Source of the DNA: Candidatus Parabeggiatoa sp. HSG14
GTDB lineage: Bacteria; Pseudomonadota; Gammaproteobacteria; Beggiatoales; Beggiatoaceae
Length of the DNA stretch: 64,000 nt
Reading direction: 5' to 3'
Assembly: GCA_030378085.1 (NCBI GenBank)
Contig: JAUCGK010000393.1
Location: forward strand, 32,037 to 96,036
The translations under genes were made by a program, and so were the position numbers. Below, piece by piece: positions 31,901 to 37,300 of this stretch. Within the stretch, counting starts at the first letter, position 1. Each line of letters opens with the position of its first letter. Under the pieces are notes generated by a model that saw nothing but the letters and a program-made list of their open reading frames with translations, did not search any database and was not told where the DNA came from.

Positions 31901-34214
31901 ATTGTTTTTCACGGGTCAGTGTATTAAGAAAATGCCGATAAACTGTTGGGGTTGAATGATAAATCGTCATTTTTTCTTGAATTAACCAATTAGAAAGTGT
32001 CGCAATATCGTTTTCTTTAAGATTAATAGGATAAATGGTTGCACCATTTAATAAAGCACCAAAAATACCCATAACTGCCGCATCAAAGCTATAAGAAGAC
32101 AAAAGCGTTAAGCGATCTTTGGTGGTTATATGCAGATTATTGGTGTAGTGCCTGATGAAATGCATGACATTACGGTGATTTTGGATAACCCCTTTTGGTT
32201 GCCCAGTTGAACCAGATGTGTAGAGTATGTAAGCCAGATTATCCCCATTTAGTCGAATCTCGTTTCCTGCTTTTTTTAATACTTTATCATCAATATCATC
32301 AATATTGATAAGCTTAAGAATATTGCTTGTTAATGTTTGCGCGAGGCTGAAATTTTGGCTATTGGTTAAAATAGCACTTGCCTGTGAATCTTGTAAAATA
32401 TACTTAAGCCGTTCATAAGGATAATACGGATCGAGTGGTACATACGTTTTGCCTGCCTTGAGTACTCCCATCATGCCAGCCAACATAGGTGCATCATGTT
32501 CAAATAACAGTGCTATTCTTTCTTCAAAGGTTTTGCTTAGTTCCAAAAGTACTTGTGCTATCTGATTTGCCTGATCATTTAACTCACGATAAGTCCACGC
32601 ATAACGCTGCGTTTTGACTGCAATATGATGTGGATATTGTTCTACTTGCTGTTCAAATCTTGTAGGAATAGATTGTTCTTCCTGCTTAGGAAATTCACTA
32701 AATGCATTAGTAGGATGAACACGATTACCCCAAGTGAACTGGTGGTGACGCTCTGCCTCTGTTAATAACCGTAAGGTAGAAATTCGCTTTTCCGGTGTGG
32801 TAACGACATCTTCCAGTAACGTTTGGAAATGTCCCAACATCCGTTCCATGGTTACCTGATTAAATAAGTTTGTATTGTAGGTAAGAAGACCCATGAGACC
32901 TTGAGATGTGTCAATCCAGTTAAAATCAAAGTCATAAGGGGTAGAAAATGCATCAATTGTCAGTTCTGTTACTGTCAGGTTTCGCAAATTGCAAACTGTT
33001 TCAGGTGTATTTTGTAATACGAACAACACTTGAAACAATGGCGTGTGACTCAAGGTTCTTTCGGGGTGAAGTTCTTCAATCAACTTCTCAAAAGGTAAAT
33101 CTTGATGGGCATACCCTTCTAAAGCTACTTGTTGTACTCGCTGTAGTAACTCGGAAAAACGAGGGTTGCCTTCTAGATTAATACGTAATGCAAGGGTATT
33201 GAGAAAAAAACCGATGAGTGATTCAATTTGATGATGGGTGCGATTGGCAATTGGTGAACCAATAACAAGGTCTGACATGCCACTATAGCGAGACATAAGT
33301 GTGGCAAAGGCCGCTAATAACGTCATAAAAAGAGTGACATTATTGAGTTGACTCAGTTTTTTTAATTGGGCAGTTAGCTCTGGCGTTAATTGCAAGTAGA
33401 CACTGGCACATTGAAAATGCGGAATAGCTTGGCGTGGACGATCTGTCGGTAATTGAAGTAGTGCCGGTGCATCAGCTAATTGTTGTTTCCAATAATTAAC
33501 TTGTTTTTCAAACACATCGCCAGTCAGCCACTGTCGTTGCCAATGGGCAAAATCGACATATTGAATGGGCAGCGGAGGCAAGGGAGACTTTTTCCCACTC
33601 GAAAAATCATTATAAAGTGTTGATAATTCTTGGGCAAATACTCCCATTGACCAACCATCTGAGATGATATGGTGCATGGTGATGCCCAGCACATGAGAGT
33701 GTGGACCCAATTTCCATAACGTGGCACGGAATAAGGGACCCTTGGCAAGCTCAAAAGGATATTGAGCCTCTAAAATGGCCAAATGTTGTACTTCTGCTTC
33801 TCCGTTGCCCGGTAAATCTTGCAAATCTACCACAGTTAACTTGAAATCTTCTTCTGATAACTGAGCAATCGGTTCGCCATTGAGAGTTTGGAATGTGGTA
33901 CGCAATGTCTCATGACGTTGCACGACTTCAGCTAAGCTTTGTTCCAAGGCGTTACGATCCAGCCGTCCTTCTAGGCGCAGTGCAGTGCTTATTTTGTAGG
34001 TAGCCTCTTCACCTTCTAATTGATCTAAAAACCACAATCTTTGCTGAGAAAATGATAAAGGTAGGGTTTGTTCCCTAGAAATAGATACAATGGTGGGTGC
34101 TTGATGTTCTTTATCAACTGCTACTTTAATGAGTTTCTGCTCACGTAATTTTTGTAAAACCAGTTGGCGTCTTTCTGGCGAAAGCTTAGCCAAACGTTCT
34201 GTTATGTCATTCAT
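16698..34214 (-). CDS. NRPS D: five modules, C-A-PCP x3, C-A-NMT-PCP, C-A-PCP
   Basis: Giant nonribosomal peptide synthetase of 5838 aa, with five condensation, five adenylation and five carrier domains and one N-methyltransferase. HHIISDGWS occurs near residues 183, 1252, 2322, 3380 and 4888. Carrier serines lie near 1057, 2122, 3186, 4697 and 5766; the SAM motif EIGCGTG is near 4256. Hand-read pockets give modules 1-5 as unknown, Pro, Val-like, unknown (N-methylated) and Thr. No epimerase or thioesterase is present. The N-terminus (ERLAKLSPERRQLVLQKL) is a docking-type helix matched to the tail of PKS C. The C-terminus (QNRAEKRQAAQKRRKQNR) is strongly basic, like that of gene B, and both proteins precede a PKS. 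The start ATG 34214 follows a weak AGAAG and a 118-bp gap that holds a hairpin. Module details are in separate entries. Confidence 0.96.
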   Translation of the reverse strand: MNDITERLAKLSPERRQLVLQKLREQKLIKVAVDKEHQAPTIVSISREQTLPLSFSQQRLWFLDQLEGEEATYKISTALRLEGRLDRNALEQSLAEVVQRHETLRTTFQTLNGEPIAQLSEEDFKLTVVDLQDLPGNGEAEVQHLAILEAQYPFELAKGPLFRATLWKLGPHSHVLGITMHHIISDGWSMGVFAQELSTLYNDFSSGKKSPLPPLPIQYVDFAHWQRQWLTGDVFEKQVNYWKQQLADAPALLQLPTDRPRQAIPHFQCASVYLQLTPELTAQLKKLSQLNNVTLFMTLLAAFATLMSRYSGMSDLVIGSPIANRTHHQIESLIGFFLNTLALRINLEGNPRFSELLQRVQQVALEGYAHQDLPFEKLIEELHPERTLSHTPLFQVLFVLQNTPETVCNLRNLTVTELTIDAFSTPYDFDFNWIDTSQGLMGLLTYNTNLFNQVTMERMLGHFQTLLEDVVTTPEKRISTLRLLTEAERHHQFTWGNRVHPTNAFSEFPKQEEQSIPTRFEQQVEQYPHHIAVKTQRYAWTYRELNDQANQIAQVLLELSKTFEERIALLFEHDAPMLAGMMGVLKAGKTYVPLDPYYPYERLKYILQDSQASAILTNSQNFSLAQTLTSNILKLINIDDIDDKVLKKAGNEIRLNGDNLAYILYTSGSTGQPKGVIQNHRNVMHFIRHYTNNLHITTKDRLTLLSSYSFDAAVMGIFGALLNGATIYPINLKENDIATLSNWLIQEKMTIYHSTPTVYRHFLNTLTREKQFPHIRLIVLGGEAVYKRDLDEYKRYFDDNCIFINGLGPTESTVTLQYFLNKDIENTRHAVPVGYPIAETEVLLLDDNGEVTEIYGEIAIRSPYVALGYWQKPELTRSVFLPDPDGGNRRIYRMGDMGRLLSDGSVEFVGRKDFQIKLRGFRIELGEIEAVLTQHPSVQETVVIMVTDETKNEPRIIAYLVATKVKSDSIELRQFLKEKLPDYMIPSAFISLEAMPLTPTGKIDRRQLSVRKIQLSEDLESFVAPRTPEEELLAGIWALVLGIERVGIRDNFFGLGGHSLLATQLMSRIRDTFSVEVQLRTLFESPTVAELGETIRTNRQEYQLPSIQPVSRNSDLELSFAQQRLWFLAQLEGKNALYNLPGAVHLKGVLHIDALKKSLIEIVQRHESLRTTFSIANGKPIQVIHTSGFKPLSKFIDLQHLSDKKQTLESQRLIHEEAQCPFDIAQGPLLRTTLIKLSNKEYLLQVTMHHIISDGWSIGLFIEELSSLYNAFSQGKPSPLSPLPIQYVDFAHWQRQWLAGDILETQLNYWQKQMAMTPALLELPTDKPRPSVQSFQGATERLQLSPELTEQLKTLSLKTETTLFMTLLSAFATLLSRYTGSDDIVIGSPIANRIHSQTESLIGFFVNTLVLRTDLQGNPSFSDLLQRVRQVALDAYAHQDIPFEQLVEVLQPERSLSHAPLFQVMFALQNAPMGRLTLSGLTWRPVDIKVDIAKFDLSLFMFESEQGLQGHIEYNTDLFEHATITRIIGHFQTLLNGIVTNPEQCLSELPLLTAVEQQQLQDWNNTTITFPQDKCLHQEFESQVLQMPDVPAVIFENQPLSYAQLNKNANQLAHELQKNGVKPNVLVGLCVERSFDMVIGLLGILKAGGAYIPLDPAYPKERLAFMLSDSQASVLLTQTSLLNDLPETKAKIVCLDTVLENLSQGDERNPVSGVTLDNLAYVIYTSGSTGQPKGVAMEHRSLHNLIFWQQTHIVAKGSRTLQFAPISFDVSFQEIFSTWCVGGALVLVSEEIRKDAVALLQWLQEQAIENLFLPFVALQQLAEIAESTGVLLKKLRHIVTAGEQLQITSAMANWLSKLPDCTLHNHYGPSESHVVTAFTLPEEVKTWPVLPSIGKPIANTQIYLLDADYNKVPIGIPGELYIGGLPLARGYLNRPDMTAKKFINIQLSNNADEQRKLSTRLYKTGDLARYLPDGNLEFLGRIDNQVKIRGFRIELGEIEAILAGHPSVRETVVIDRTDTQGTKRLIAYLVPTKTVSDQKLRRFIKEKLPEYMLPSAFVRLDVLPLTPSGKIDRRKLPDNDLQRSMEADFVAAKTPTQEIIAAMWANVLNLSQVGIFDNFFELGGHSLLATQVVSKIRDTFSIEIPVRRLFESPTVAGLSEYIDTAHPENQHSLIPPLLPVSHDIKKPLSFAQQRLWFLDQLEGASATYHISTALHIKGVLNVMALQQSFTEMVQRHEVLRTNFTQVDGVAIQVINPAQTLSIVEVHESSSDKITAEVTRLATTYVQQPFDLGKDALLRVVLLALNDNEHVLVVTMHHIISDGWSINIFLREFVALYKAFSKGELSPLVELPVQYADFSHWQRQWLSGEVLETQINYWKQQLANAPPVLELPTDRPRPPVQTFRGRSEYFELNNDLSNQLKTLSQQSGVTLFMTLLASFATLLSRYSGQENVVMGAGIANRNHSEIEALIGFFTNTLVMRTDLSNNPSFETLLIRVRQMALEAYGHQDVPFEKLVEELQPKRDMSHTPIFQVMFAMQGLSTKEEDLQLPDLTIKPLFLENVAAKFDLTLYMDETPQGLVGALEYNTDLFDTSTIKLLLAHFQNLLAGIVANPAQRLSDLPLLSETERHQILVEWNNTYTDYPYKKSIPQLFEAQVEKTPETVAVVFADQQLTYQELNVQANQLAHHLQTLGIGADVLVGLCVERSLEMVIGVLGILKTGGAYFSLDSSYPKDNLAFMLEDSQISVLLTEEKLVNKLPEHNARVVFLENIATNNHFITQKSRKENLISHVTADNLAYVSYTSGSTGRPKGVCINQRSVIRLVKNTNYASFTADQIFLQFAPLAFDASTLEIWGPLLNGAKLIIMPPQTPSLEELGRVIRQHKVTTLWLTAGLFNQMVDERLEDLSTVRQLLAGGDVLSVPHVRKILRELKDCQLINGYGPTENTTFTCCFPIVESQVKTSVPIGRPIANTQVYILDKYFQPVPIGIPGELHIGGDGLARGYLNRPELTAEKFILNPYVPNSRLYKTGDLVRYQVDGNIEFLGRFDNQVKIRGFRIELGEIETVLAQHPVVLETIVIVREYQTNDKRLVAYIVPEQNTAQSTPSELLRFLKEKLPDYMVPSALVMLDALPLNPNGKVERNALPAPENSVDEESYIAPRTPTEEILGGLFANILKLEQVGIQDNFFERGGHSLLATQLISRIRDTFAVELPLRDLFESPTIADLVMPIEAARQNESIPPIQAVAREGELPLSFAQERLWFLNQLEPNNPFYNMPIALRLRGSLSVETLKQSLQEIVQRHESLRTTFGAVEGHAVQIISPTLDLPFSVVDCQSFSITEQAEKVQRLITQDAGQPFDLAKGPLIRASLLRVGVAEYVFLLNLHHIISDGWSMGVLIQELTTLYTAFSTGAPSPFSPLPIQYSDFATWQREWFQGTVLEKQLSYWKQQLTGASPLLKLPKDRPRPAVQTFQGGSERIEINKEVAQSLKTLSRENGATLFMTLLAAFAILLYRYSDQDDIVIGSPIANRNRGEMESLIGFFVNTLALRIDLSSTPTFVELLKQVQKTALDAYTYQDLPFEKLVDELQIERDLSQNPLFQVMFALQNAPMEDVGLPGLTSTPIVKQRIASLFDLVFDMWEVDSGLVGVLEYNTDLFDATTIVRMLAHFQTLLAGIAINPKQPISELPLLTEVEKSQLLSKWNGTRKNYPVHKSIHSLFETQVEITPNQVAAVHADQHISYIALNKRANQIAHWLRRIGIKPNDFVGILEERGIDFLAAMLGILKAGSAFLPIDPSYPDDRVQYMVTDSQIHTLITRGVLFDKIATEIEGEDYLHDLLCFDDSKPRFSGKTTFIREIEKEPTVNTDNLNEPTDIAYMLYTSGSTGLPKGTMVRHNGAVNHIYAEFDELAFHQNTAFLQSAPSSSDISVWQFLAPILIGGHTVIVDFETICDPVKLFKVIKKQQVTLIELVPVVMQGVLEHIAQLPKEEQTLPALEWAMVTGEAVSPALVNQWLQTYPNIKLVNAYGPTEAADDICQAVLDKPLSAKQLNVPIGKPIANLSLYVLDRHLKLQPIGVYGEICVSGIGVGAGYWRNEERTRANFVNNPYADELHGETIYRTGDLGRWLPDGSLEFIGRLDHQVKIRGFRIELGEIEGVLSQYPAVRETIVIDREDEEQPGDKRLVAYLIANMQGEGLQAQIKELHTEQVSLWQDLHEDSYGDAPSHDDPTFNIIGWDSTYTGQQLPDEVMHERVDTTIDRILSLQPENVLEIGCGTGLLMYRIVPHCKNFVGTDLSSVALKRLEDSKSSVKINGLKDVTLLQKMADDFEGFETDTFDTLVMNSVVQYFPSIDYLLQVLKGSFTVVKTGGSIFIGDVRSLPLIKAYHASVQFSKAEDSVTQLELEQHIRKQMVQEQELAIAPAFFIALKTHFPQISHVEIQPEHGVFHNEMTRFRYDVILHLKEGENRKEERELAWLDWSEKPLSLSDIRQRLVEKQPPYLALRHVANARLSTENKVLDWLVNAASTETVAQLRDSLSTFESKDVDPEKLWQLTQELPYDIHINCSVDRTDGSYDVIFRHHASRENYSLVFEPIIHSLSKPLPITPDWNEYTNNPLQEKFTRKLLPQLRGFLKEKLPQHMIPTDFVFLETFPLMPNGKVDREALPAPDTSRNILTEGYIAPSNPIEEGLATIWAEVLGLEKIGIHDNFFELGGHSLKATQVISRIHKDLGIEIAVRDMFNLPTIAELAIEMNTGSTTDYLDIERIPDAVHYPISHAQRRLWVLAQMEGGSAAYHMASALLLKGKIEQVAFERAFITLVERHESLRTTFISVENEPRQQIHSQIEAQMGFVDLTTEVNPQQRAEELALEDTHTEFDLENGPLIRMSLLKLADNQFALLSNMHHIISDGWSLDVLSREFLQLYVAFCQNQDHSLPDLRIHYRDYAHWQNNLLQSDTVTVHQNYWHEKLAGEMPVLNLPTDFPRPPVKTYNGKKLSCLLATPLPDLQNFNRQHNVSLFMTLVALVNVLFYRYTEQKDIIVGSPVAGRDHADLENQIGFYVNTLVLRSQNQSEMSFADFLQQIKSTTLEAYEHQIYPFDRLVQDLNLHRDVSRSPLFDVMVVMQNIESVDFSLENIQFSPLLTKGGTSQFDLTLSFEERHDGLHTTIWYNTDLFLEERIVRLTQHFETLVASILTDANQPIARLNILPKPEQQKLLYEFNGTTTNYPRDKSLIDLFVAQASITADAVAVTFETQQLTYSELNAKANQLAHHLIELGIGANVLVGLCVERSLEMVVGILGILKAGGAYVPLDPTYPAERLAFMLEDSQVPILLTQQKLEIGNWKSVVEKKIQVVYLDSDWPKICDNFINAQLPMPKPEDIAYVIYTSGSTGKPKGVLVTHANVARLFSATQSWYHFNEKDVWTLFHSYAFDFSVWELWGALLYGGRLVVVPYLISRSPEAFYDLVDSEGVTVLNQTPSAFRQLIQVDKSSDVAKPLNLRTVIFGGEALDIPSLRPWFERHGDQKPQLVNMYGITETTVHVTYRPLSIADLKSQGSAIGCAIPDLQVYILDQYGQPVPIGVPGELHVGGAGLAQGYLNRPTLTAEKFILLTMAHDLLECRLYKTGDLARYLSNGDIEYLGRIDNQVKIRGFRIELGEIETVLTAHPAVQESIVMAQKQTDDARLIAYLNVTDQNPNIDELRRFLTKKLPDYMVPATFVMLEAFPLTPSGKVDIRALPVPDQTRPEMETTYIAPQSELERVLATVWQEMLGVEKVGIQDNVFDLGAHSVLIIEVRKKLKEILNKDIPVVQLFKYPTIGALAEYFSQTQNTEETKTTTVQLIQNRAEKRQAAQKRRKQNR
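20000..24539 (-). other. NRPS D module 4: C-A(unassigned)-N-methyltransferase-PCP
   Basis: The A4 region reads SSSDISVW, with Ser for the usual Phe. The pocket is DIWELTADDK. The acidic residues at 278, 330 and 331 suggest a cationic or polar side chain, but I cannot assign it. An N-methyltransferase (EIGCGTGLL near residue 4256) is inserted between A8 and A9, so this residue should be N-methylated. The A domain resumes with A10 MPNGKVDR and the PCP motif is LGGHSL. Confidence 0.72.
24540..27739 (-). other. NRPS D module 3: C-A(Val-like)-PCP
   Basis: Pocket from FDASTLEIW, VTTLWL, LLAGG and NGYGPTENTTF gives DALWLGGTFK, two changes from the Val code DAFWIGGTFK. The A domain is nearly a copy of those in NRPS A and NRPS B module 2. 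The PCP motif is ERGGHSL. Confidence 0.68.
25045..25850 (-). repeat. Val-like A-domain core, copy 3 (gene D module 3)
   Basis: Third copy of the shared A-domain core, with the pocket DALWLGGTFK. The surrounding C and PCP domains are less similar, so the copied unit looks like the A core rather than the module. Confidence 0.7.
27740..30909 (-). other. NRPS D module 2: C-A(Pro)-PCP
   Basis: Pocket residues from FDVSFQEIF, IENLFL, IVTAG and NHYGPSESHVV give DVQFVAHVVK. This is one or two changes from the published Pro codes DVQLIAHVVK and DVQFIAHVVK. The C domain has HHIISDG and the PCP LGGHSL. Pro is the most confident call in this protein together with Thr in module 5. Confidence 0.82.
30910..34214 (-). 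other. NRPS D module 1: C-A(unassigned)-PCP
   Basis: The C domain accepts the chain from PKS C. The A domain is divergent from all others here: FDAAVMGIF, MTIYHST, VLGG, NGLGPTESTVT, and A7 reads YRMGDMGR. Hand-read pocket: DAMHVGGVTK, which I do not match to a known substrate. A3 (YTSGSTGQPKG), A8 and A10 (TGKIDR) are intact, so it should be active. The PCP motif is LGGHSL. Confidence 0.65.
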
Positions 34215-34260
34215 CTTCTGTTATCTATCAGTTATATTTGGCACAGTGACAATTGGATCT

Positions 34261-34291
34261 AAAAAAACACGGTTCAAACACAAGTGTGTTT
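34261..34291 (-). terminator. Weak hairpin with T run between genes C and D
   Basis: The 118-bp gap between the stop of gene C and the start of gene D is the longest in the window. It holds a perfect 7-bp inverted repeat (34276-34282 with 34285-34291, 2-nt loop). Eight bases further in the direction of transcription is a run of seven T (34261-34267 on the minus strand). The stem is AT-rich and the T run is displaced, so it may attenuate rather than stop transcription. No convincing promoter is seen after it. Confidence 0.35.
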
Positions 34292-34332
34292 CAAGTTTTT
34301 TAAATTAACCCATTTACTGACTATATTATTCG

Positions 34333-37300
34333 CTATAAGGCTTCAATTTCGGCTAAAATTTGCTCCATTTCAGAGCGATCTACTTGTTCTAATTGTTGGG
34401 CAACCACCCGTTTACTTATTTCAGCAATGGTAGAAACTTCAAAAAAAGTAGACAGCGTTAAAACTATTCCGAAGGCTTCCTTTAGCCGAGAAACGACTTG
34501 CGTTGCCATCAAGGAATGTCCACCCAGTTCAAAAAAGTCATCGTAGATGCCTATTTGATCGATACCAAGGAGGTTTTGCCAAATATCGGCCAAAGTTTGC
34601 TCCACATCATCGCGTGGCGCCACATAAGCATGATTGAGTTGAGGGCGTGCGTGGGCTGTGGATAAATGTGCTGATTCTACTGAGTTCACAAAACTCAGCA
34701 TAGTAGAAATATCATTTTGCTCAAAACGAGATTGTAAATCTTTTGTTGAGACAATCACTTGAGGTTGTGTACTCCCCATAATTCGGCTAAAGACATCTAT
34801 ACCTTCTGTAGGTAATAATCCTTCTTTAAGTTCTTTTTGAAGATTGTCTTTAAGGATATCCTTTCTATCTTTACTTGAGGAATCAATCAATTCACCACCA
34901 TGCCATTGCTCAGTAGCACCAAGCATATTTTGTCCAATGACTGCTTCTTTATCCTGTAGAGAGACCACAATCTTACCAATATGCCTGGCTTGCGCCATAT
35001 AGTCAAAAGCACTTGAGACTTCTGTTATGGAGAATATTTTGGCGGGAAGTGGACTGAAATGCCCCTCATTAAAATGTTGCACAATTTCCCTGAAAAGCGC
35101 ATTAAAACGAGGAATTCCAATATCGGCATTAATAGCAAAATACGATAAACCTTTCTCAAAAGGGAGTAACCCTAATTGCGTATTGTTATAAATATCTCGA
35201 ATGCCCAATTCTAAAAATCGTCCTTCTATAGCAAGAGTTTCAAGCCCTTTAGCAATAAATTCGTGTCCACCCAGTGAATTCAAAAGTACATCCACGCCTT
35301 TGCCTTCCGTATATTCCATGATTTCACCAGCGAAAGTAGTCGATCTTGAATCCATAACATATTGAATTTCAAGCGATTTCAAAAATGCTCGTTTTTCAGG
35401 ACTGCCCGCAGTGGCAAAGATTTCAGCACCAACCCATTTGGCAATTTTAACAGCAGCCATACCCACTCCCCCTGCCGCGGCATGAATCAGTACTCGCTCG
35501 CCTTGGGATAATTGCCCCTTCGTAATGAGAGCATAATAGGCGGTTACAAAAGTAGCCGGAATAGTGGCAGATTCTTCAAAACTCAAACTGTCAGGTTTAG
35601 GTACTACTGACGAAGCCTTGGTTGTGGTAAAGGCACTAAAGCTCGCTGGTGCAAAAGCGATGACTTCATCGCCTACCTGAAAGTCTTTTACATTTTTACC
35701 AACCGTAACGATTCGTCCTGCACACTCTAAACCAAACTTAATTTTTAAATCATCTGGTATTTCTAACAGTCCAGCAGCATAGAGTACTTCCTTGAAGTTA
35801 AGTCCTGTCGCACAAATCTCAATTTCTACTTCATCAGGGCTTGGTTGTTGACGTGAAGCTGGTATAAACGTCAAAGTATCCAATAAACCCGGTGTAGCAA
35901 TTTCTAAAGAAAAATTATCATGTTCAGAGAGAATAGCTATTTTTTCACTTTGTGCAAGGGAAGCTATTTGACTATAAGCCGCTTCGCGCAAGGTAAATTC
36001 TTCAATTTCAACCAGTTCCATACCCTGTTCATCTATAAGCGTCACATCAAATTTGAGTATTCCCTTTTGTGCAGAAGGATTGTTTCTCACATAGCTATAG
36101 AATTTAGTTGGTAACGGTGCTTTTATTGTGACTCTTTTATAAAAAAACGGTAAACCACCACCTTCAGATTGTTCTTGGAGTAGTACAAGAAAACCCGTTG
36201 CCATGTCTAATAAAGCCGGATGTAATGGATAAGCTGTTAAATCGGTTGCTAAGTCGTTAGGCAAAGAAAGAAAAGCTAAACCTTGGTGCTGACCTAATTT
36301 TATCCACTCTAAATTATGCCAATGGGGGCCAAATTCGGTCAATACAGTTTCCAAGGTTGTTGTTTGTTCATCTTGTGGTTTCTGCAAAAAATCGCTCAAT
36401 ATGATTTCTTGCTGTTGACAGTCGCGCTCAATGGTTTTAATATCATACTTTTTAGCGGGTTGTACGATTTGGTCAGCAATAATACCTCTTGTATGTTCTT
36501 GCCATTTATCCTGTCCGATTTTGCTACTAACCACAAATTCAAAATGTTTTCCCTCTTTTTTCAAGACAAGGTGAACTTCTTTATCCTCATTTTCTTCAAC
36601 TATCAAAGGATGGAGAAAATAAATTTCTCGAATTTCAATACAATCCGTTGTTTTAGCGTGAGATTCAAAAGCAGCTCGGGCTAATTCCAAATAAGCTGTA
36701 CCGGGCAAAACGGTTTTTCCCATAATTCTATGATCATCCAAAACCCAATTCTTACCCACACTTAAATGGCTAATATATCTTTCTTGAACTGTACTTTCAG
36801 TGATGCAACATTCAAATAAAGGATGGGAAATTTTTCTTGGTTCTTGCTGTGGTTTGGACACAAATATTTGGGCGGCTTTTTGAGTTTGGCCCACCACTTG
36901 CCAATAATGATCGACTGTTTCAACTGCCATACCCACTTCTTGCCACGCATCCCAGTTAATAGCAACAGTAAAATGGTCCCTTTTAGCTTTATAGTGAGCA
37001 AAGGCATCAAGGAAAGCATTAGCCGCAGCATAGCCTACTTGTCCTACTATTCCAAAGATAGAAGCAAGTGAAGAACAAAGAATAAAGAAATCTAGTTTAA
37101 CATCCTGTAAAAGACTATCAAGCACCAAGGTACCCCTCACTTTAGGGGCAAGTACCATTTCGGTTTGTTCTCGTGTTTGGCGTGAAATTAAGGCACCATC
37201 TGGCATCCCAGCTGCGTGAATAACGCCATTGATTGAACCAAAACGCTGCTTAGCCTTTGTGATTACATCTTGCATTTTTTGTTGATGAGCCACATCGACA

